DNA of 64,000 nt from JBDUDK01 sp040002995 (GCA_040002995.1 JBDUDK010000142.1:38397-102396), one strand, 5' to 3'; numbered from the stretch's first letter, positions 34,242-43,493 are shown. Notes: a model not told the origin generated them from the sequence alone. Translations and numbers: made by a program.

Positions 34242-35438
34242 ATGGACACTAGAACGGACAGTGAGGTCCTCAAAGCGAAGGTCTGCGCGGAGATCGACCG
34301 GCGGGCCACGATGCTCATCGATGCTTCGCACGAGATACACGCGCATCCGGAGCTGAACTACGAGGAACATTTCGCGCACGACCTGCTCACGTCGATTCTC
34401 GCGTCCGAGGGCGTCGATCACGAGCGGTCGGCCTACGGCCTGGCAACGGCGTTCGAGGGACGGGCGGGCAGTGGGGGAGCGTTGGTGGGCGTTCTGTGCG
34501 AGTACGACGCCCTGCCCGAGATCGGCCATGCGTGCGGTCACAACATCATCGCCACCGCGGGTCTGGGGGCGGGCCTGGCGCTGGCGGCGGTAGCAGGCGA
34601 GGCCGGCGGCAGAGTGCGGATCCTCGGCACGCCCGCCGAAGAGGGGGGCGGCGGCAAGATCGTGATGGCCGAGCGCGGCGCGCTCGTCGGCATCGACGCA
34701 GCCATGATGGTCCACCCGGCGGGCGCCGACTTGTTGGCGATGTCGACGATCGCCAATCAGGAGCTGGCCATCGAGTACACGGGCGAGGCCGCCCACGCCG
34801 CGGCGGCTCCGTGGAAGGGCCGCAATGCTCTCGATGCCGCGGTACTCGGCTACATCAACGTCGCCGCACTGCGGCAGCACATTCTGCCGAACGAGCGCGT
34901 GCACGGCATCTTTACGAAGGCCGGCGACAAGCCCAACATCGTGCCGCGCGAGGCGGCATCGGCGTGGTACGTGCGCTCGCCGACCGTGAAGCAACTTCAA
35001 CCGCTCAAGGAGCGAGTCCTGCGCTGTCTCGAGGCAGGAGCCGCGGCGGCCGGCTGCGAAATGCAGCACCAGTGGGCCACGCATACCTACTCCGAGATGA
35101 TCGACTGCGCGCCGCTCGTTCGGGCCTACGTCGCCAACAGCGAGCGTCTCGGACGCATGGTGCTCGACCCGAGCGCTTCACCGGTCGTCGGATCCACCGA
35201 CATGGGCAACGTCAGCTACCTCGTGCCGTCGATCCATCCGATGATCGAGGTCAGCCCGCGCCATGTCTCGATCCACACTCCGGAATTCGCGTCGTATGCC
35301 CGGGGTGACGCTGGCGACAAGGCGGTGCTCGACGGGGCCAAGGCCATGGCGATGACCGCCATCGACGTGTGGACGAGCGCCGAGCTACGGGCCGATGCGG
35401 CGAGAGAGTGGGCGAGCGAGGTCTCCGCCCGCGGTTGA
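34242..35438 (+). CDS. M20-family amidohydrolase (AbgB-like)
   Basis: 398-residue zinc amidohydrolase/peptidase. Metal-binding and catalytic features: HEIHAHPELNYEEHFAH near the N-terminus, GVLCEYDALPEIGHACGHNI, GTPAEEGGGGKIVM, and the lid domain IEYTGEAAHAAAAPWKGRNA. This fits the aminobenzoyl-glutamate hydrolase (AbgB) branch of M20, but the physiological amide is not known. Confidence 0.9.
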   Translation: MDTRTDSEVLKAKVCAEIDRRATMLIDASHEIHAHPELNYEEHFAHDLLTSILASEGVDHERSAYGLATAFEGRAGSGGALVGVLCEYDALPEIGHACGHNIIATAGLGAGLALAAVAGEAGGRVRILGTPAEEGGGGKIVMAERGALVGIDAAMMVHPAGADLLAMSTIANQELAIEYTGEAAHAAAAPWKGRNALDAAVLGYINVAALRQHILPNERVHGIFTKAGDKPNIVPREAASAWYVRSPTVKQLQPLKERVLRCLEAGAAAAGCEMQHQWATHTYSEMIDCAPLVRAYVANSERLGRMVLDPSASPVVGSTDMGNVSYLVPSIHPMIEVSPRHVSIHTPEFASYARGDAGDKAVLDGAKAMAMTAIDVWTSAELRADAAREWASEVSARG

Positions 35439-35488
35439 CGCTCCGCGGTCACCTGACGCTGACCCGTCGCCTCCTAGAGTGGCTCGCC

Positions 35489-37093
35489 GTGGGCCTCTAC
35501 GTCGCCGAGGAGTTCACGGCCGAAGAGGCCGACATCTTGCGTCGGTACTTCACGAACCTCGACGGTCCCGTATTTGCCCTGGTCAACCTGCCGGAGGTGG
35601 TGAAGGGGGCGCTGTTTGCCCGCTACTCCCGGAGCGCGAAAAGCCTCCGCCGGCTGTTCCTGGACGAGTTCGTCGGTGACCTCGACATTTCCGGCGATGC
35701 CACGATCGACGCCACCGTCGGACTCCGGCGCGCGGAGGAGCTCTACGACCGTGTGTTCTTCGACTACGGCGACGACTCCGTGGCCCAGCTCGGAGGGGTC
35801 CACCTCGCCTGTGAGCAGGCCTCGAATCTGCTCACCAAGGTTCTCGAATGGGGGCGCCTGGCGAGCTACCTCGAGCAGTCGACTCGCTACATCGCGTACG
35901 ACACGCGGCTTGGGGGGCGTTACCGGTATTACCGCGATCCCGATGTCCTCACATCGTCGATGGGCACCCGATACGTCGGCGACATGGACCGCCTCTTCGA
36001 CACCTACGGCGAACTCGTCACCCGTATGTCGGACTTTTATCGAGCGGCCCACCCGAAGCAGAGCACTGACTCCGATTTCGTGCATCGCCAGGCGATCAGG
36101 GCCAAGGCGTTCGACGCCGTCAGGGGAGTGCTACCGGCGGCTTCGTTGTCGAGCGTCGGTATCTACGGATCGGGTCAGGCGCTCGAGGCGTTGCTGTTGC
36201 GTATGCGCGCGCACCCCCTTACCGAGGCTCGCCGCTACGCCGACCTCATGCTCTTCGAGCTGCGCAAGGTGATCCCGTCGTTCTTGCGTCGCGTCGACCT
36301 TCCCGACCGAGGTGGTGCATGGTCGTCGTATATCGCGACGACGCGAGCAACCACCTCGACGATTGCCGCGGCCCTCTTCGCGGACGAGGAACCTGAGGCC
36401 ACCGAAGCGGTCACCCTCGTCGACTACGACCCCGACGGAGAAAACAAGCTCATCGCGGCGGCGTTGTACTCCTCCACGCATCTGTCCGAACAACAGGTGC
36501 TGGCTCGCGTCCACACGTTGTCCATCGAGGACCGGATCGCGATTCTCCGGGCATACGTGGGCGACCGATCGAACCGCAGGCACCGACCGGGCCGCGCGTT
36601 CGAGCGCACCGACTACCGCTTCGATGTGCTCACCGACTACGGCGCGTTTCGCGATCTCCAACGTCACCGCATGCTCACCATCGAGTGGCAGCCGCTGACC
36701 CCGAGCCACGGTTACAGCCGGCCCGCCGACATCGACACCGCGGGTGGCACAGCGGCATTCGATGCCGCCATGAGCCGCTCGGCCGCGCTCTACGACGCGC
36801 TCGTCGACCGCTTCCCTGAGGCCGCGGCCTACGCGGTGTCGATGGCCTACCGCATCCGTTTCACTATGCAGTTCAACGCGCGCGAAGCGATGCACATGCT
36901 CGAGTTGCGCAGTGGCCCCCAGGGGCACCCTGCCTACCGCAGGGTCGCACAGGAGATGCACCGCCTGATCGCTGAGGAAGCGGGCCATCGCGTGGTAGCC
37001 GAGGCGATGCGCTTCGTCGACCATGGCGAGGTGGGGCTGGAACGGCTCGAGGCGGAACGCCGGGCCGAGCGCAGACGCACCGGCGGCCGCTGA
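35489..37093 (+). CDS. Tandem ThyX-like (FAD-dependent thymidylate synthase family) protein
   Basis: 534 residues with two ThyX-like halves. The first half carries WGRLASYLEQSTRYIAYD (EQSTRY at 129-134) but no RHR. The second carries RHR (392-394) followed by MLTIEWQPLTPSHGY, without the SxNExS part, and then an FNAREAMHMLELR segment with an AQEM-type dUMP region. Thus the RHRxxSxNExSxRY signature of canonical ThyX is divided between the halves. Long double-ThyX proteins occur in several phyla and their function is not established; thymidylate synthesis is unproven here. GTG 35489 chosen. Confidence 0.85.
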   Translation: MGLYVAEEFTAEEADILRRYFTNLDGPVFALVNLPEVVKGALFARYSRSAKSLRRLFLDEFVGDLDISGDATIDATVGLRRAEELYDRVFFDYGDDSVAQLGGVHLACEQASNLLTKVLEWGRLASYLEQSTRYIAYDTRLGGRYRYYRDPDVLTSSMGTRYVGDMDRLFDTYGELVTRMSDFYRAAHPKQSTDSDFVHRQAIRAKAFDAVRGVLPAASLSSVGIYGSGQALEALLLRMRAHPLTEARRYADLMLFELRKVIPSFLRRVDLPDRGGAWSSYIATTRATTSTIAAALFADEEPEATEAVTLVDYDPDGENKLIAAALYSSTHLSEQQVLARVHTLSIEDRIAILRAYVGDRSNRRHRPGRAFERTDYRFDVLTDYGAFRDLQRHRMLTIEWQPLTPSHGYSRPADIDTAGGTAAFDAAMSRSAALYDALVDRFPEAAAYAVSMAYRIRFTMQFNAREAMHMLELRSGPQGHPAYRRVAQEMHRLIAEEAGHRVVAEAMRFVDHGEVGLERLEAERRAERRRTGGR

Positions 37094-37163
37094 CCCCGAG
37101 ACCTCACCCGACCACGCTCCGTGAGAGACTCAAGGAATCGTCAAGACTGCCGATGCTCATGGC

Positions 37164-38027
37164 ATGCGATCGAGGGCGTTGCGACCGTTTCTGATTGTCC
37201 TCGTCGCGACGATCGCTCTAGCCACTTTTTCTGAGTCCGCGTCGGCCGATCCGTACACCGTCGTCAAGGGCGACACGCTCGAGAAGATCGCGAAGCGGAC
37301 TGGCACCACCGTGGCCGATCTGGTCGCCCGCAACAAGCTCCGCGATCCCAACCACCTCGGCATTGGCGCGGTGCTCGACGTCCCTGCGCCGCCCCCGGCT
37401 ACCCCTGCGTTGCCGAAGCCGATTCTCTACACGGTCAAATCGGGCGACACCGCGCTTCGCCTAGCGAAACGCTTCTCAGTAACGGTCAAGGACCTTTCGG
37501 CCGTGAATCAGCTGAAGAACGCCAACAGCATCCGCATTGGCCTGGTTCTCCTCATGCCTACACCGGCGCTGCCCGCGGGCGTCACCGTCAAGTATCCGCT
37601 CGAGCTGTTGAATCATCCGGAGCGCCTGGCGCTCCTCCCCGCTTTCGACGCGGCGGCCAAGGAGTTCGGCGTGCCGCCCGATCTCCTCAAGTCCACCGCG
37701 TGGATCGAGTCGTCGTGGGTCGACAATGCGCTGTCGAGCACCGGGGCGATCGGGATCGGTCAGCTGCTGCCGGAGACCGCGGTGTGGCTGGCGAACGAGA
37801 TGATGGGCGAGCCCAAGCTCGACCCCTTGAAGGCCGTGGACAACATCCGTATGTCGGCCCGCTTTATCCGCTGGCTGCTCGACAAGACCGGTGGAAACGA
37901 GACCCTGGCGATGCAGGGCTACTACCAAGGCCTCCGCTCGGTGCAGGACAACGGGGCCAGCCCGGTCGCGGTCGCCTACGCCAAGCTCGTGCACGGGGCG
38001 CGGCCGCGCTTCGTGGCCCCCAAGTGA
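37164..38027 (+). CDS. Secreted LysM and lytic transglycosylase (SLT) protein
   Basis: 287 residues: signal peptide (hydrophobic LRPFLIVLVATIALATF, cleavage after SASA near residue 28), two LysM repeats (YTVVKGDTLEKIAKRTG and YTVKSGDTALRLAKRFS), then a transglycosylase domain with the catalytic Glu in IESSWVDNALSSTGAIG and GQLLPETAVWLA. It should bind and cut peptidoglycan outside the membrane. The ATG at 37164 gives a normal signal peptide. Confidence 0.92.
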   Translation: MRSRALRPFLIVLVATIALATFSESASADPYTVVKGDTLEKIAKRTGTTVADLVARNKLRDPNHLGIGAVLDVPAPPPATPALPKPILYTVKSGDTALRLAKRFSVTVKDLSAVNQLKNANSIRIGLVLLMPTPALPAGVTVKYPLELLNHPERLALLPAFDAAAKEFGVPPDLLKSTAWIESSWVDNALSSTGAIGIGQLLPETAVWLANEMMGEPKLDPLKAVDNIRMSARFIRWLLDKTGGNETLAMQGYYQGLRSVQDNGASPVAVAYAKLVHGARPRFVAPK

Positions 38028-38137
38028 CCAGAGGCTGCTGCTGAGACGCCTGTCACACCGGGGTCCCGCCGCTGCGGTAGGTCACCGTCCTATGATCCGC
38101 CCCCACTCGGGCCGCAGGGCCCGCATTGAGGACTGGT

Positions 38138-38602
38138 ATGGCTGAAGAAGAGTTCGAGGAAGAGGCCGAGGAATTCGCCGAGGAGGAGATCGATCCCGAC
38201 GAGATCGACCCCGAAGAGCTCGACGAGGAGCTCGCCGACGACGAGTTCACGCCCCTCACCGATGAGGACGAACTCGTCGACATCCTCGTCGAGGAGGAGG
38301 AGCCGGAGCGCCCGGTGGCCCGTGTTGTTCCGCCGGGCGAGGAAGAAGACGACGACGAGGACCTCGTCGATCCCGACGACGTAGAGGCCGATCTCGACAC
38401 GATCCTCAAGGACCGCCTCGTCGCCGCCGACGACGAAGCCGAGGACGACGATGACGAGGTCGAGGTCGACGACCGAGGCGATCCTGTCGATCGCATCCAG
38501 CCGAAGCGGCCCGGCGAGTTCGTGTGCCAGTCGTGCTATTTGCTGAAGCCGGCCACACAACTCGCCGACCGGCGCCGCAAACTGTGCCTCGATTGTGTGT
38601 GA
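38138..38602 (+). CDS. DUF4193-like acidic protein with C-terminal zinc knuckle
   Basis: 154 residues. The first 110 are extremely acidic (runs of Glu and Asp), probably disordered. The C-terminal part has four cysteines (130, 133, 150, 153: CQSC and CLDC) like actinobacterial DUF4193 proteins that carry DEFTCSSCFL-type ends. ATG 38138 is preferred over 38126. The extended acidic tract is longer than in the mycobacterial homologue I know. Function unknown. Confidence 0.78.
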   Translation: MAEEEFEEEAEEFAEEEIDPDEIDPEELDEELADDEFTPLTDEDELVDILVEEEEPERPVARVVPPGEEEDDDEDLVDPDDVEADLDTILKDRLVAADDEAEDDDDEVEVDDRGDPVDRIQPKRPGEFVCQSCYLLKPATQLADRRRKLCLDCV

Positions 38603-38605
38603 CGC

Positions 38606-39106
38606 GTGACAGACGATCGTCCCGCCGTCGAGCAGCTCCTGGATCTGATGCTGTACGGGCCACTCGGTCTCGTACTCGGCGGCCCCACGACCGATGTGAC
38701 CGAGCTGGCGCGGCGCGGACGTGAACACTGTGAGTCGCATGTCAGAAACGCCAAGCTCGTCGGCGAGTACGCCGTGCGGCGGGGGAGCAGGAACCTCCAG
38801 CTGCGCATCGCCCGCCTACTCGATCACGACGAACCCGACGCTGAGCGGGTAACTCCGCCCACCAGTGTCGCTCCGAGCCATGAGCCTGTCGATCCACGCG
38901 TCGAGCAGGTCATCCCCGTGCGGCACGAGGACAGCGAGGGGCTTGCGTTACCTATTCTGGAGTACGACTCGTTGGCCGCGTCCCAGGTCGTACCCCGGCT
39001 CGCGGGTCTGGCCCCCAACGAGCTCGAGGCTGTGCGCAGCTATGAGGCGGCGCGGCGTGGCCGGCGCACGATCCTGGCCAAGATCGCCCAACTCCAGGGG
39101 GCGTGA
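38606..39106 (+). CDS. Conserved actinobacterial hypothetical protein (166 aa)
   Basis: The N-terminal helical part (VEQLLDLMLYGPLGLVLGG, then LARRGREHCESHVRNAKLVGEYAV) is followed by a low-complexity linker and a conserved C-terminal motif LPILEYDSLAASQVVPRL with LAPNELEAVRSYEAARRGR and RTILAKIAQL. That C-terminal motif recurs in Acidimicrobiia and related groups (possibly the DUF8129 type; unconfirmed). GTG 38606 is 3 bases after the DUF4193 stop; its own stop overlaps the GNAT start. Confidence 0.75.
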   Translation: MTDDRPAVEQLLDLMLYGPLGLVLGGPTTDVTELARRGREHCESHVRNAKLVGEYAVRRGSRNLQLRIARLLDHDEPDAERVTPPTSVAPSHEPVDPRVEQVIPVRHEDSEGLALPILEYDSLAASQVVPRLAGLAPNELEAVRSYEAARRGRRTILAKIAQLQGA

Positions 39107-39558
39107 TGCACGCGGCCCGCGAGGCCACTCCCGGCGACCTGCCGGTAATCGCCTCGTTGTTCGAGGCCGCCCGATTCGAGCTCAGCACGGCGCGCGGCGG
39201 TGACTTGTTGCTGGCGCGGGAAATGGCGACGCTCGATCCCGCCGCCCTCCTCGACGATCCCAGTGCGTTCGTCGTGGTGGGTACGTACGACGGTGTCGTC
39301 GTGGGCATAGCCACGGCGCGCCTCGAGACACTCGCCGACGGCACCTGCCTGGCGGTGATCGGCTCGCTCTACGTCGATCGAGAGGCGCGCGAAGTGGGCG
39401 TCGGCGAAGCCATGCTCGATGAGATATTTCCCTGGGCTAAAGAGCATGGTTGTCGTGGTATCGACGCCCTCGTATTGCCCGGCATGCGCGAGAGCAAAAA
39501 CTTCTTCGAGATGTTCGGACTCGTCGCACGGGCGATCGTCGTGCACCGGCCACTGTGA
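39103..39558 (+). CDS. GNAT-family N-acetyltransferase
   Basis: 151-residue acetyl-CoA-dependent transferase: VVVGTYDGVVVGIATARLE, then the acetyl-CoA-binding beta4-alpha3 segment IGSLYVDREAREVGVGEAML and LVLPGMRESKNFFEMFGL near the end. The acceptor is unknown. It overlaps the preceding gene (ATGA) and the NUDIX gene (GTGA). Confidence 0.85.
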   Translation: MMHAAREATPGDLPVIASLFEAARFELSTARGGDLLLAREMATLDPAALLDDPSAFVVVGTYDGVVVGIATARLETLADGTCLAVIGSLYVDREAREVGVGEAMLDEIFPWAKEHGCRGIDALVLPGMRESKNFFEMFGLVARAIVVHRPL

Positions 39559-39959
39559 AGCCCGAAGTTTGCGTCGGCGCGGTCGTGGTCGACGACGGTG
39601 CGCTGTTGTTGGTGCGACGGGGGAGGGGAGCGGCGCCCGGCCGCTGGTCGATCCCTGGTGGTCGGGTCGAGTACGGCGAGACGCTCGCCGAAGCTGTCCT
39701 TCGCGAGCTGGAAGAAGAGACGAGCCTCGAAGGCGTCTGCGGACGCTGCCTCGGCTGGGTCGAGCGCATTGTCGCCGAAGGGCACTTCGTCATCTTCGAC
39801 TTCGAGGTCGTGGTGCTCGACAACACAACGGCGCGAGCGGGCGACGATGCGTCGGAGGTGGCCTGGGTTCCACTCGACGATCTGATCGGGCGGCGCGACC
39901 TCGTCGATGGTCTTCTCGAATTCCTGCAAGAAGTCGGTGTGGTCGACGCCTTGGCGTAG
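39555..39959 (+). CDS. NUDIX hydrolase
   Basis: 134-residue pyrophosphohydrolase. A complete Nudix box is present: GGRVEYGETLAEAVLREL followed by EEETSL (about 36-58), with the RGRGAAPGRWSIPGG lead-in. GTG 39555 overlaps the GNAT stop; the longer frame lies in the GNAT gene. The substrate could be an ADP-ribose- or nucleotide-type molecule; not determinable here. Confidence 0.92.
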   Translation: MKPEVCVGAVVVDDGALLLVRRGRGAAPGRWSIPGGRVEYGETLAEAVLRELEEETSLEGVCGRCLGWVERIVAEGHFVIFDFEVVVLDNTTARAGDDASEVAWVPLDDLIGRRDLVDGLLEFLQEVGVVDALA

Positions 39960-39994
39960 GTGCTTGCGCGGGGTGTGGGGGCCGCCCGCCCGGA

Positions 39995-40765
39995 TCAGCG
40001 GCCCTTCCACTGCGGCGAGCGCTTCTCGGCGAAGGCCTTCAGACCTTCTTGCAGGTCCTCTGAGCCCATCATCTTCTTCATAGCCGTCTGCGTGAGGGCC
40101 CAAAGCTCGGCCTCGTCGGCGTCATCCGACGCGAGCACGACTTTGCGGCTCTCCCAGACGGCGAGCGGCGCGTTCTCACCGATCTTGTTGGCCAGCGCGA
40201 TGGCACTGGCCTCGGCCTGACCGGGCTCAACGAGCCGGCTCACAAGCCCAAGTTGGTAGGCGCGCTCGGCCGGGAAGGGCTCGCCGGTGAGGATGGCCTC
40301 CATTGCCGCGCGTCGACCGATCGCCCACGGCAGACGGAACAGCCCACCGGCCCCCGCGATCAGACTCCGCTTCACTTCGGCGAGGCCGAACGACGAGCGC
40401 GTGGTAGCTACGACCATGTCGCACGAGAGGACGATCTCGCAACCGCCGGCCGTGGCCAGACCGTCAACGGCCGCGATGATGGGCTTCGACCGATCGCGGG
40501 TGACGATGCCGCCGAAGCCGCCCTTGGCCGTCATGCTGTTGCCTTCGGGCGATCCGATCGACTTGAGGTCCTGGCCGGAGCAGAACGTGGGCTTGTCGCC
40601 GACGGTGACGGCGCGCAGGACACCGACCCACGTGTCGCTGTCGGATTCGAGGCGGTCGATGGCCGCCTCCATCTCCTCTGCCACCTGGCGGTTGACCGCG
40701 TTGCGGGCTTCGGGACGGTTGAGCGTGATGAGGGCGACGCGACCCTCGACTTCGTAGTCGACCAT
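39995..40765 (-). CDS. Enoyl-CoA hydratase/isomerase family protein
   Basis: 256-residue crotonase-fold enzyme: ITLNRPEARNAVNRQVAEEM at the start, FCSGQDLKSIG (oxyanion hole 1), KPIIAAVDGLATAGGCEIVLSCD (oxyanion hole 2), and GLAEVKRSLIAGAGGLFRLP. The catalytic Glu pair is partly visible in FGLAEVKR. It likely acts in beta-oxidation or a related acyl-CoA step. The ATG at 40765 gives MVDYEVEGRVALITL; a longer frame adds an unlikely N-terminus. Confidence 0.92.
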   Translation of the reverse strand: MVDYEVEGRVALITLNRPEARNAVNRQVAEEMEAAIDRLESDSDTWVGVLRAVTVGDKPTFCSGQDLKSIGSPEGNSMTAKGGFGGIVTRDRSKPIIAAVDGLATAGGCEIVLSCDMVVATTRSSFGLAEVKRSLIAGAGGLFRLPWAIGRRAAMEAILTGEPFPAERAYQLGLVSRLVEPGQAEASAIALANKIGENAPLAVWESRKVVLASDDADEAELWALTQTAMKKMMGSEDLQEGLKAFAEKRSPQWKGR

Positions 40766-40808
40766 GGCGGCGCATGCTAGGAGCGGCTCGAGAGCCGGCC
40801 CAATCTGG

Positions 40809-42611
40809 CTAGCCCTCGCCGCCCAACTCGACTTCGGGGTGCGGCTCTCCAACGGGTGCTTCGATCACCGGGGGTTCGGCGTATTCAACAACAGGCTCGT
40901 CCGGGGGGAGGGGTGTCGCGAGGACCTCTGCCGGCGGCAAAGGGTCAGCGGGCGTCTCCGGCGGGGCGGGCTGTGTCTCCTCGGCGGGCGTCTCGGGGGC
41001 GGCGGGCTGTGTCTCCTCGGCGGGCGTCTCGGCCGCTGCAGGCTTTGGCTCTTCAACCGGTGCCTCAGCCCCCGCGGGCTGTCTATGGTCGACGGGGGTC
41101 TCGGCCGTGGCCTGTGTCTCCGCGGCGGGCGTCTCAGCCGGGGGCTGTGTCTCTTCGACGGGCGTCTCGGCCGGGGCCTGTGTCTCTCCGACGGGCGTCT
41201 CAGCCGTGGCCTGAGTCCCCTCGGCGGGTGCCTTGGCCGCAGGCGGCGTGCGCGGGCTCTTGGCCGCGGGCTTGCTCGTGGGTTTGGGCGGTCGCCGCGG
41301 CCCTCTGCTCACCTTCGGAGGCGGCAGGGGCACGACCCCGAAGATCGATGCGAGTTTCGGCAGTTGACTCCCGAAGCGAGCCACCGCGGCCAGCAGCTCC
41401 GACGACGGTTCCACGGGGAGACTGGCCGGTACCACGAGCGAGCGCACGGGGGCGAGAGCGAGAGCGTCGAGCACGGCGATCCATCGCTCGGTGGTGGCGT
41501 CGGCGGTGAGCGATGCGGAGGTGGCATCGGCCAGCCTGGTAGCGACCTCGACGGGAAACGGCACGCCGGCCTTGGGCGGCCGAGACGAGAGCCGGAGAGC
41601 GCGCACGACGCGAGCGTCGGACAACGCCGCGCCGATCTCGTTGAGCCACTCCGCGAACTCGCGGTCCTGGCGTTGATTGAGTGCGGTGCGCAAAAGCGCG
41701 GCGAGATCGCGGGTGCTGTCGTCGCGTGCCGCGTCGCTCGCGGCGGCCACGACGGAGCGCAGATCCCGAAGGTCGATCTCCTCGGCATGAGCCAGCGCCG
41801 CCTCGGCGCGGTCGTGCCACTCGGCGATGCGGAGCTTGGGCAGCAGGTTCTCAGCGAGCGCCACGAGCGGCTCGGGTTTGATCTCGGGCTTGCCCTCGGC
41901 GCGAAGTTCGAGATTTTGCTCCTCGATCTTCTGGCGAAGGGCCGGCACACCTCCACGCAGGACTTCCTCCGCGATCGGGCGCTCTTCTTCGGGGAGTTCG
42001 GCCAGCATTGCGTCTCGATGTGTGCGGCCCGGACGAAGTCGCTTGGGCCGGGGCTTTGCCGGCTCGGGCGCCGGTCGCGGCGGTCGCTCGGTACGCGGGG
42101 GACGGTCGGTGCGCTCGGGACGCTCGCCGCGCTCGGGGCGCGCCGTGCCCTGCGCCCGCTCCCCGCGTTCGCCCGGCGGACGACGGGCGCGGTCGCCCGC
42201 GGCCGGGCGTGCCCGATCGCTGTCGGGCCGGTCCGCGCGGCCCTCGGGTCGCCGTGGTCGATCACCTTCGGGTCGATCGGTCCGCCGCGGGGGCCGATCG
42301 CGGCGGTCGTCGCGGCCCCGCGCCGTCTTCTCGGCAAGGGTGCTGATGACTGGTTGAAACTCGGCGCCGTTGCCGACGACGGAAATGCGCTGCGGTTCCT
42401 TGCGTGCGATCTTCGAGGGGAGCACCTGCAAAATCGTGATGCCGTCAAGGTCGAAGTCGGCGTCGACGCGCACGGTGTCGCCGACCTTGGAGCCGTCGGG
42501 AAGTAGGCCTCCCTCTACGGTGCCTCGCGGTTCGCGGGCACCGGCAGCGCGCCACGTCCACGTTCCGTCCGCGCGAGTGCTCGTGAGTTCCACTTCGATC
42601 CTGCGAGACAT
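40809..42611 (-). CDS. Large low-complexity protein with beta N-terminus, RGD/P-rich linker and PAETP repeats
   Basis: 600 residues in four parts. Residues 1-70 look like a small beta-barrel-type domain (IEVELTSTRADGTWTWRAA, GSKVGDTVRVDADFDLDG). About 95-195 is an Arg/Asp/Pro/Gly-rich disordered tract. About 195-430 is helical (LEELPEEERPI-type and DLRDLRSVVAAASDAARDD). From about 445 to the end are imperfect repeats of about 10 residues built on PAETPxEETQ. A 580-residue frame on the other strand is a shadow. Acidimicrobiia carry similar proteins; the function is unknown, with nucleic-acid binding a guess from the Arg-rich tract. Confidence 0.72.
   Translation of the reverse strand: MSRRIEVELTSTRADGTWTWRAAGAREPRGTVEGGLLPDGSKVGDTVRVDADFDLDGITILQVLPSKIARKEPQRISVVGNGAEFQPVISTLAEKTARGRDDRRDRPPRRTDRPEGDRPRRPEGRADRPDSDRARPAAGDRARRPPGERGERAQGTARPERGERPERTDRPPRTERPPRPAPEPAKPRPKRLRPGRTHRDAMLAELPEEERPIAEEVLRGGVPALRQKIEEQNLELRAEGKPEIKPEPLVALAENLLPKLRIAEWHDRAEAALAHAEEIDLRDLRSVVAAASDAARDDSTRDLAALLRTALNQRQDREFAEWLNEIGAALSDARVVRALRLSSRPPKAGVPFPVEVATRLADATSASLTADATTERWIAVLDALALAPVRSLVVPASLPVEPSSELLAAVARFGSQLPKLASIFGVVPLPPPKVSRGPRRPPKPTSKPAAKSPRTPPAAKAPAEGTQATAETPVGETQAPAETPVEETQPPAETPAAETQATAETPVDHRQPAGAEAPVEEPKPAAAETPAEETQPAAPETPAEETQPAPPETPADPLPPAEVLATPLPPDEPVVEYAEPPVIEAPVGEPHPEVELGGEG
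40930..41235. repeat. Imperfect tandem repeats encoding PAETP-type peptide units
   Basis: Plus-strand units such as GGGCGTCTCGGCCGGGG and CTGTGTCTC recur about every 30-36 bases, roughly nine copies. On the minus strand they encode the repeated ETPxEETQxxA peptide in the C-terminal part of the 40809-42611 protein. Copies have drifted, unlike the perfect duplication at 59871. Confidence 0.75.
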
Positions 42612-42854
42612 GCTTTGCAGACGCTAGTAGCAGGGCGCGTCTCCCGGCGAGGAATGGAGCCACCGCGCACTCGCATCGACACGAGGTTGGAATGCTCGTC
42701 GCGTACGCGCGATGAACTTGTCGTCGGCGCCCACGCGCACGTTGCGCGAGATCGCGGATGCAACAGTTCCCAGCCTTTCCGGGCGAACGCCCATAATCCT
42801 CGTTATGTAAAGTAAATCCGCAGACGCCTGGACCAGGCCCCCTAACCTGCGGCG

Positions 42855-43493
42855 ATGGTCGAGGGTGCATACGACGGCTTCCCGCCGTGGTTCTTCGACC
42901 GGATCGATTCCTCCGACGACCGCGAGTTCTACGAGCCGGCGCGATTGGTGACGCACATCGATGATGACGCGATCCGCGCCGTGGGTGAGCTCTATCGCGA
43001 ACTTGGCATCGGTGCACCCACGGCGCCGCGCGTGATCGATCTGATGGCGTCGTGGATTTCGCATTTTGTCGAGGCTCCGGGGTGGTTGACCGTGCTCGGC
43101 ATGAACGCGCTCGAACTCACGAACAACACCGCGGCGAGCGAGCGCGTCGTGCACGACCTCAACGTCGACCCACGGTTGCCGTTCGCTGACGCGTCGTTCG
43201 ATGCGGCCACCTGCTGTGTATCGGTCGACTATCTCACGCGTCCCATCGAGGTGTTCGACGACGTGGCGCGCGTGGTCAGGGCGGGCGGCATGTTTGTCTG
43301 CACGTTCTCGAATCGCTGCTTTCCCACCAAGGCCATCACCGGCTGGCTGAGCACCGACGATGACAGGCACTGCGCACTCGTACGCGAATACTTCCGGCGC
43401 GCATCAGGCTGGGAGGAACCCACCGTCGAACGCCGCGCGACGGCCGGAGATCCCCTCTTCGCGCTGTGGGCCCGCCGAATGGAGAGGGACTAA
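42855..43493 (+). CDS. SAM-dependent methyltransferase (class I), degenerate motif I
   Basis: 212 residues. The methyltransferase core is suggested by PRVIDLMASWISHFVEAP where the SAM-binding loop should be, then FADASFDAATCCVSVDYLTR (motif post II/III region) and a C-terminal VFDDVARVVRAGGMFVCTFS. The usual GxGxG is not obvious; the DLMASWxSH variant occurs in a family of bacterial methyltransferases. Substrate unknown. Its stop overlaps the antisense zinc-ribbon gene by 4 bases. Confidence 0.72.
   Translation: MVEGAYDGFPPWFFDRIDSSDDREFYEPARLVTHIDDDAIRAVGELYRELGIGAPTAPRVIDLMASWISHFVEAPGWLTVLGMNALELTNNTAASERVVHDLNVDPRLPFADASFDAATCCVSVDYLTRPIEVFDDVARVVRAGGMFVCTFSNRCFPTKAITGWLSTDDDRHCALVREYFRRASGWEEPTVERRATAGDPLFALWARRMERD

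Noticed and set aside
40764..42506. A 580-residue open frame on the plus strand opposite the low-complexity protein
   Set aside because: Its composition (GLCLLGGRLGRG-type runs) is what the reverse of a GC-rich repeat gene produces, and the minus frame has a coherent domain layout.
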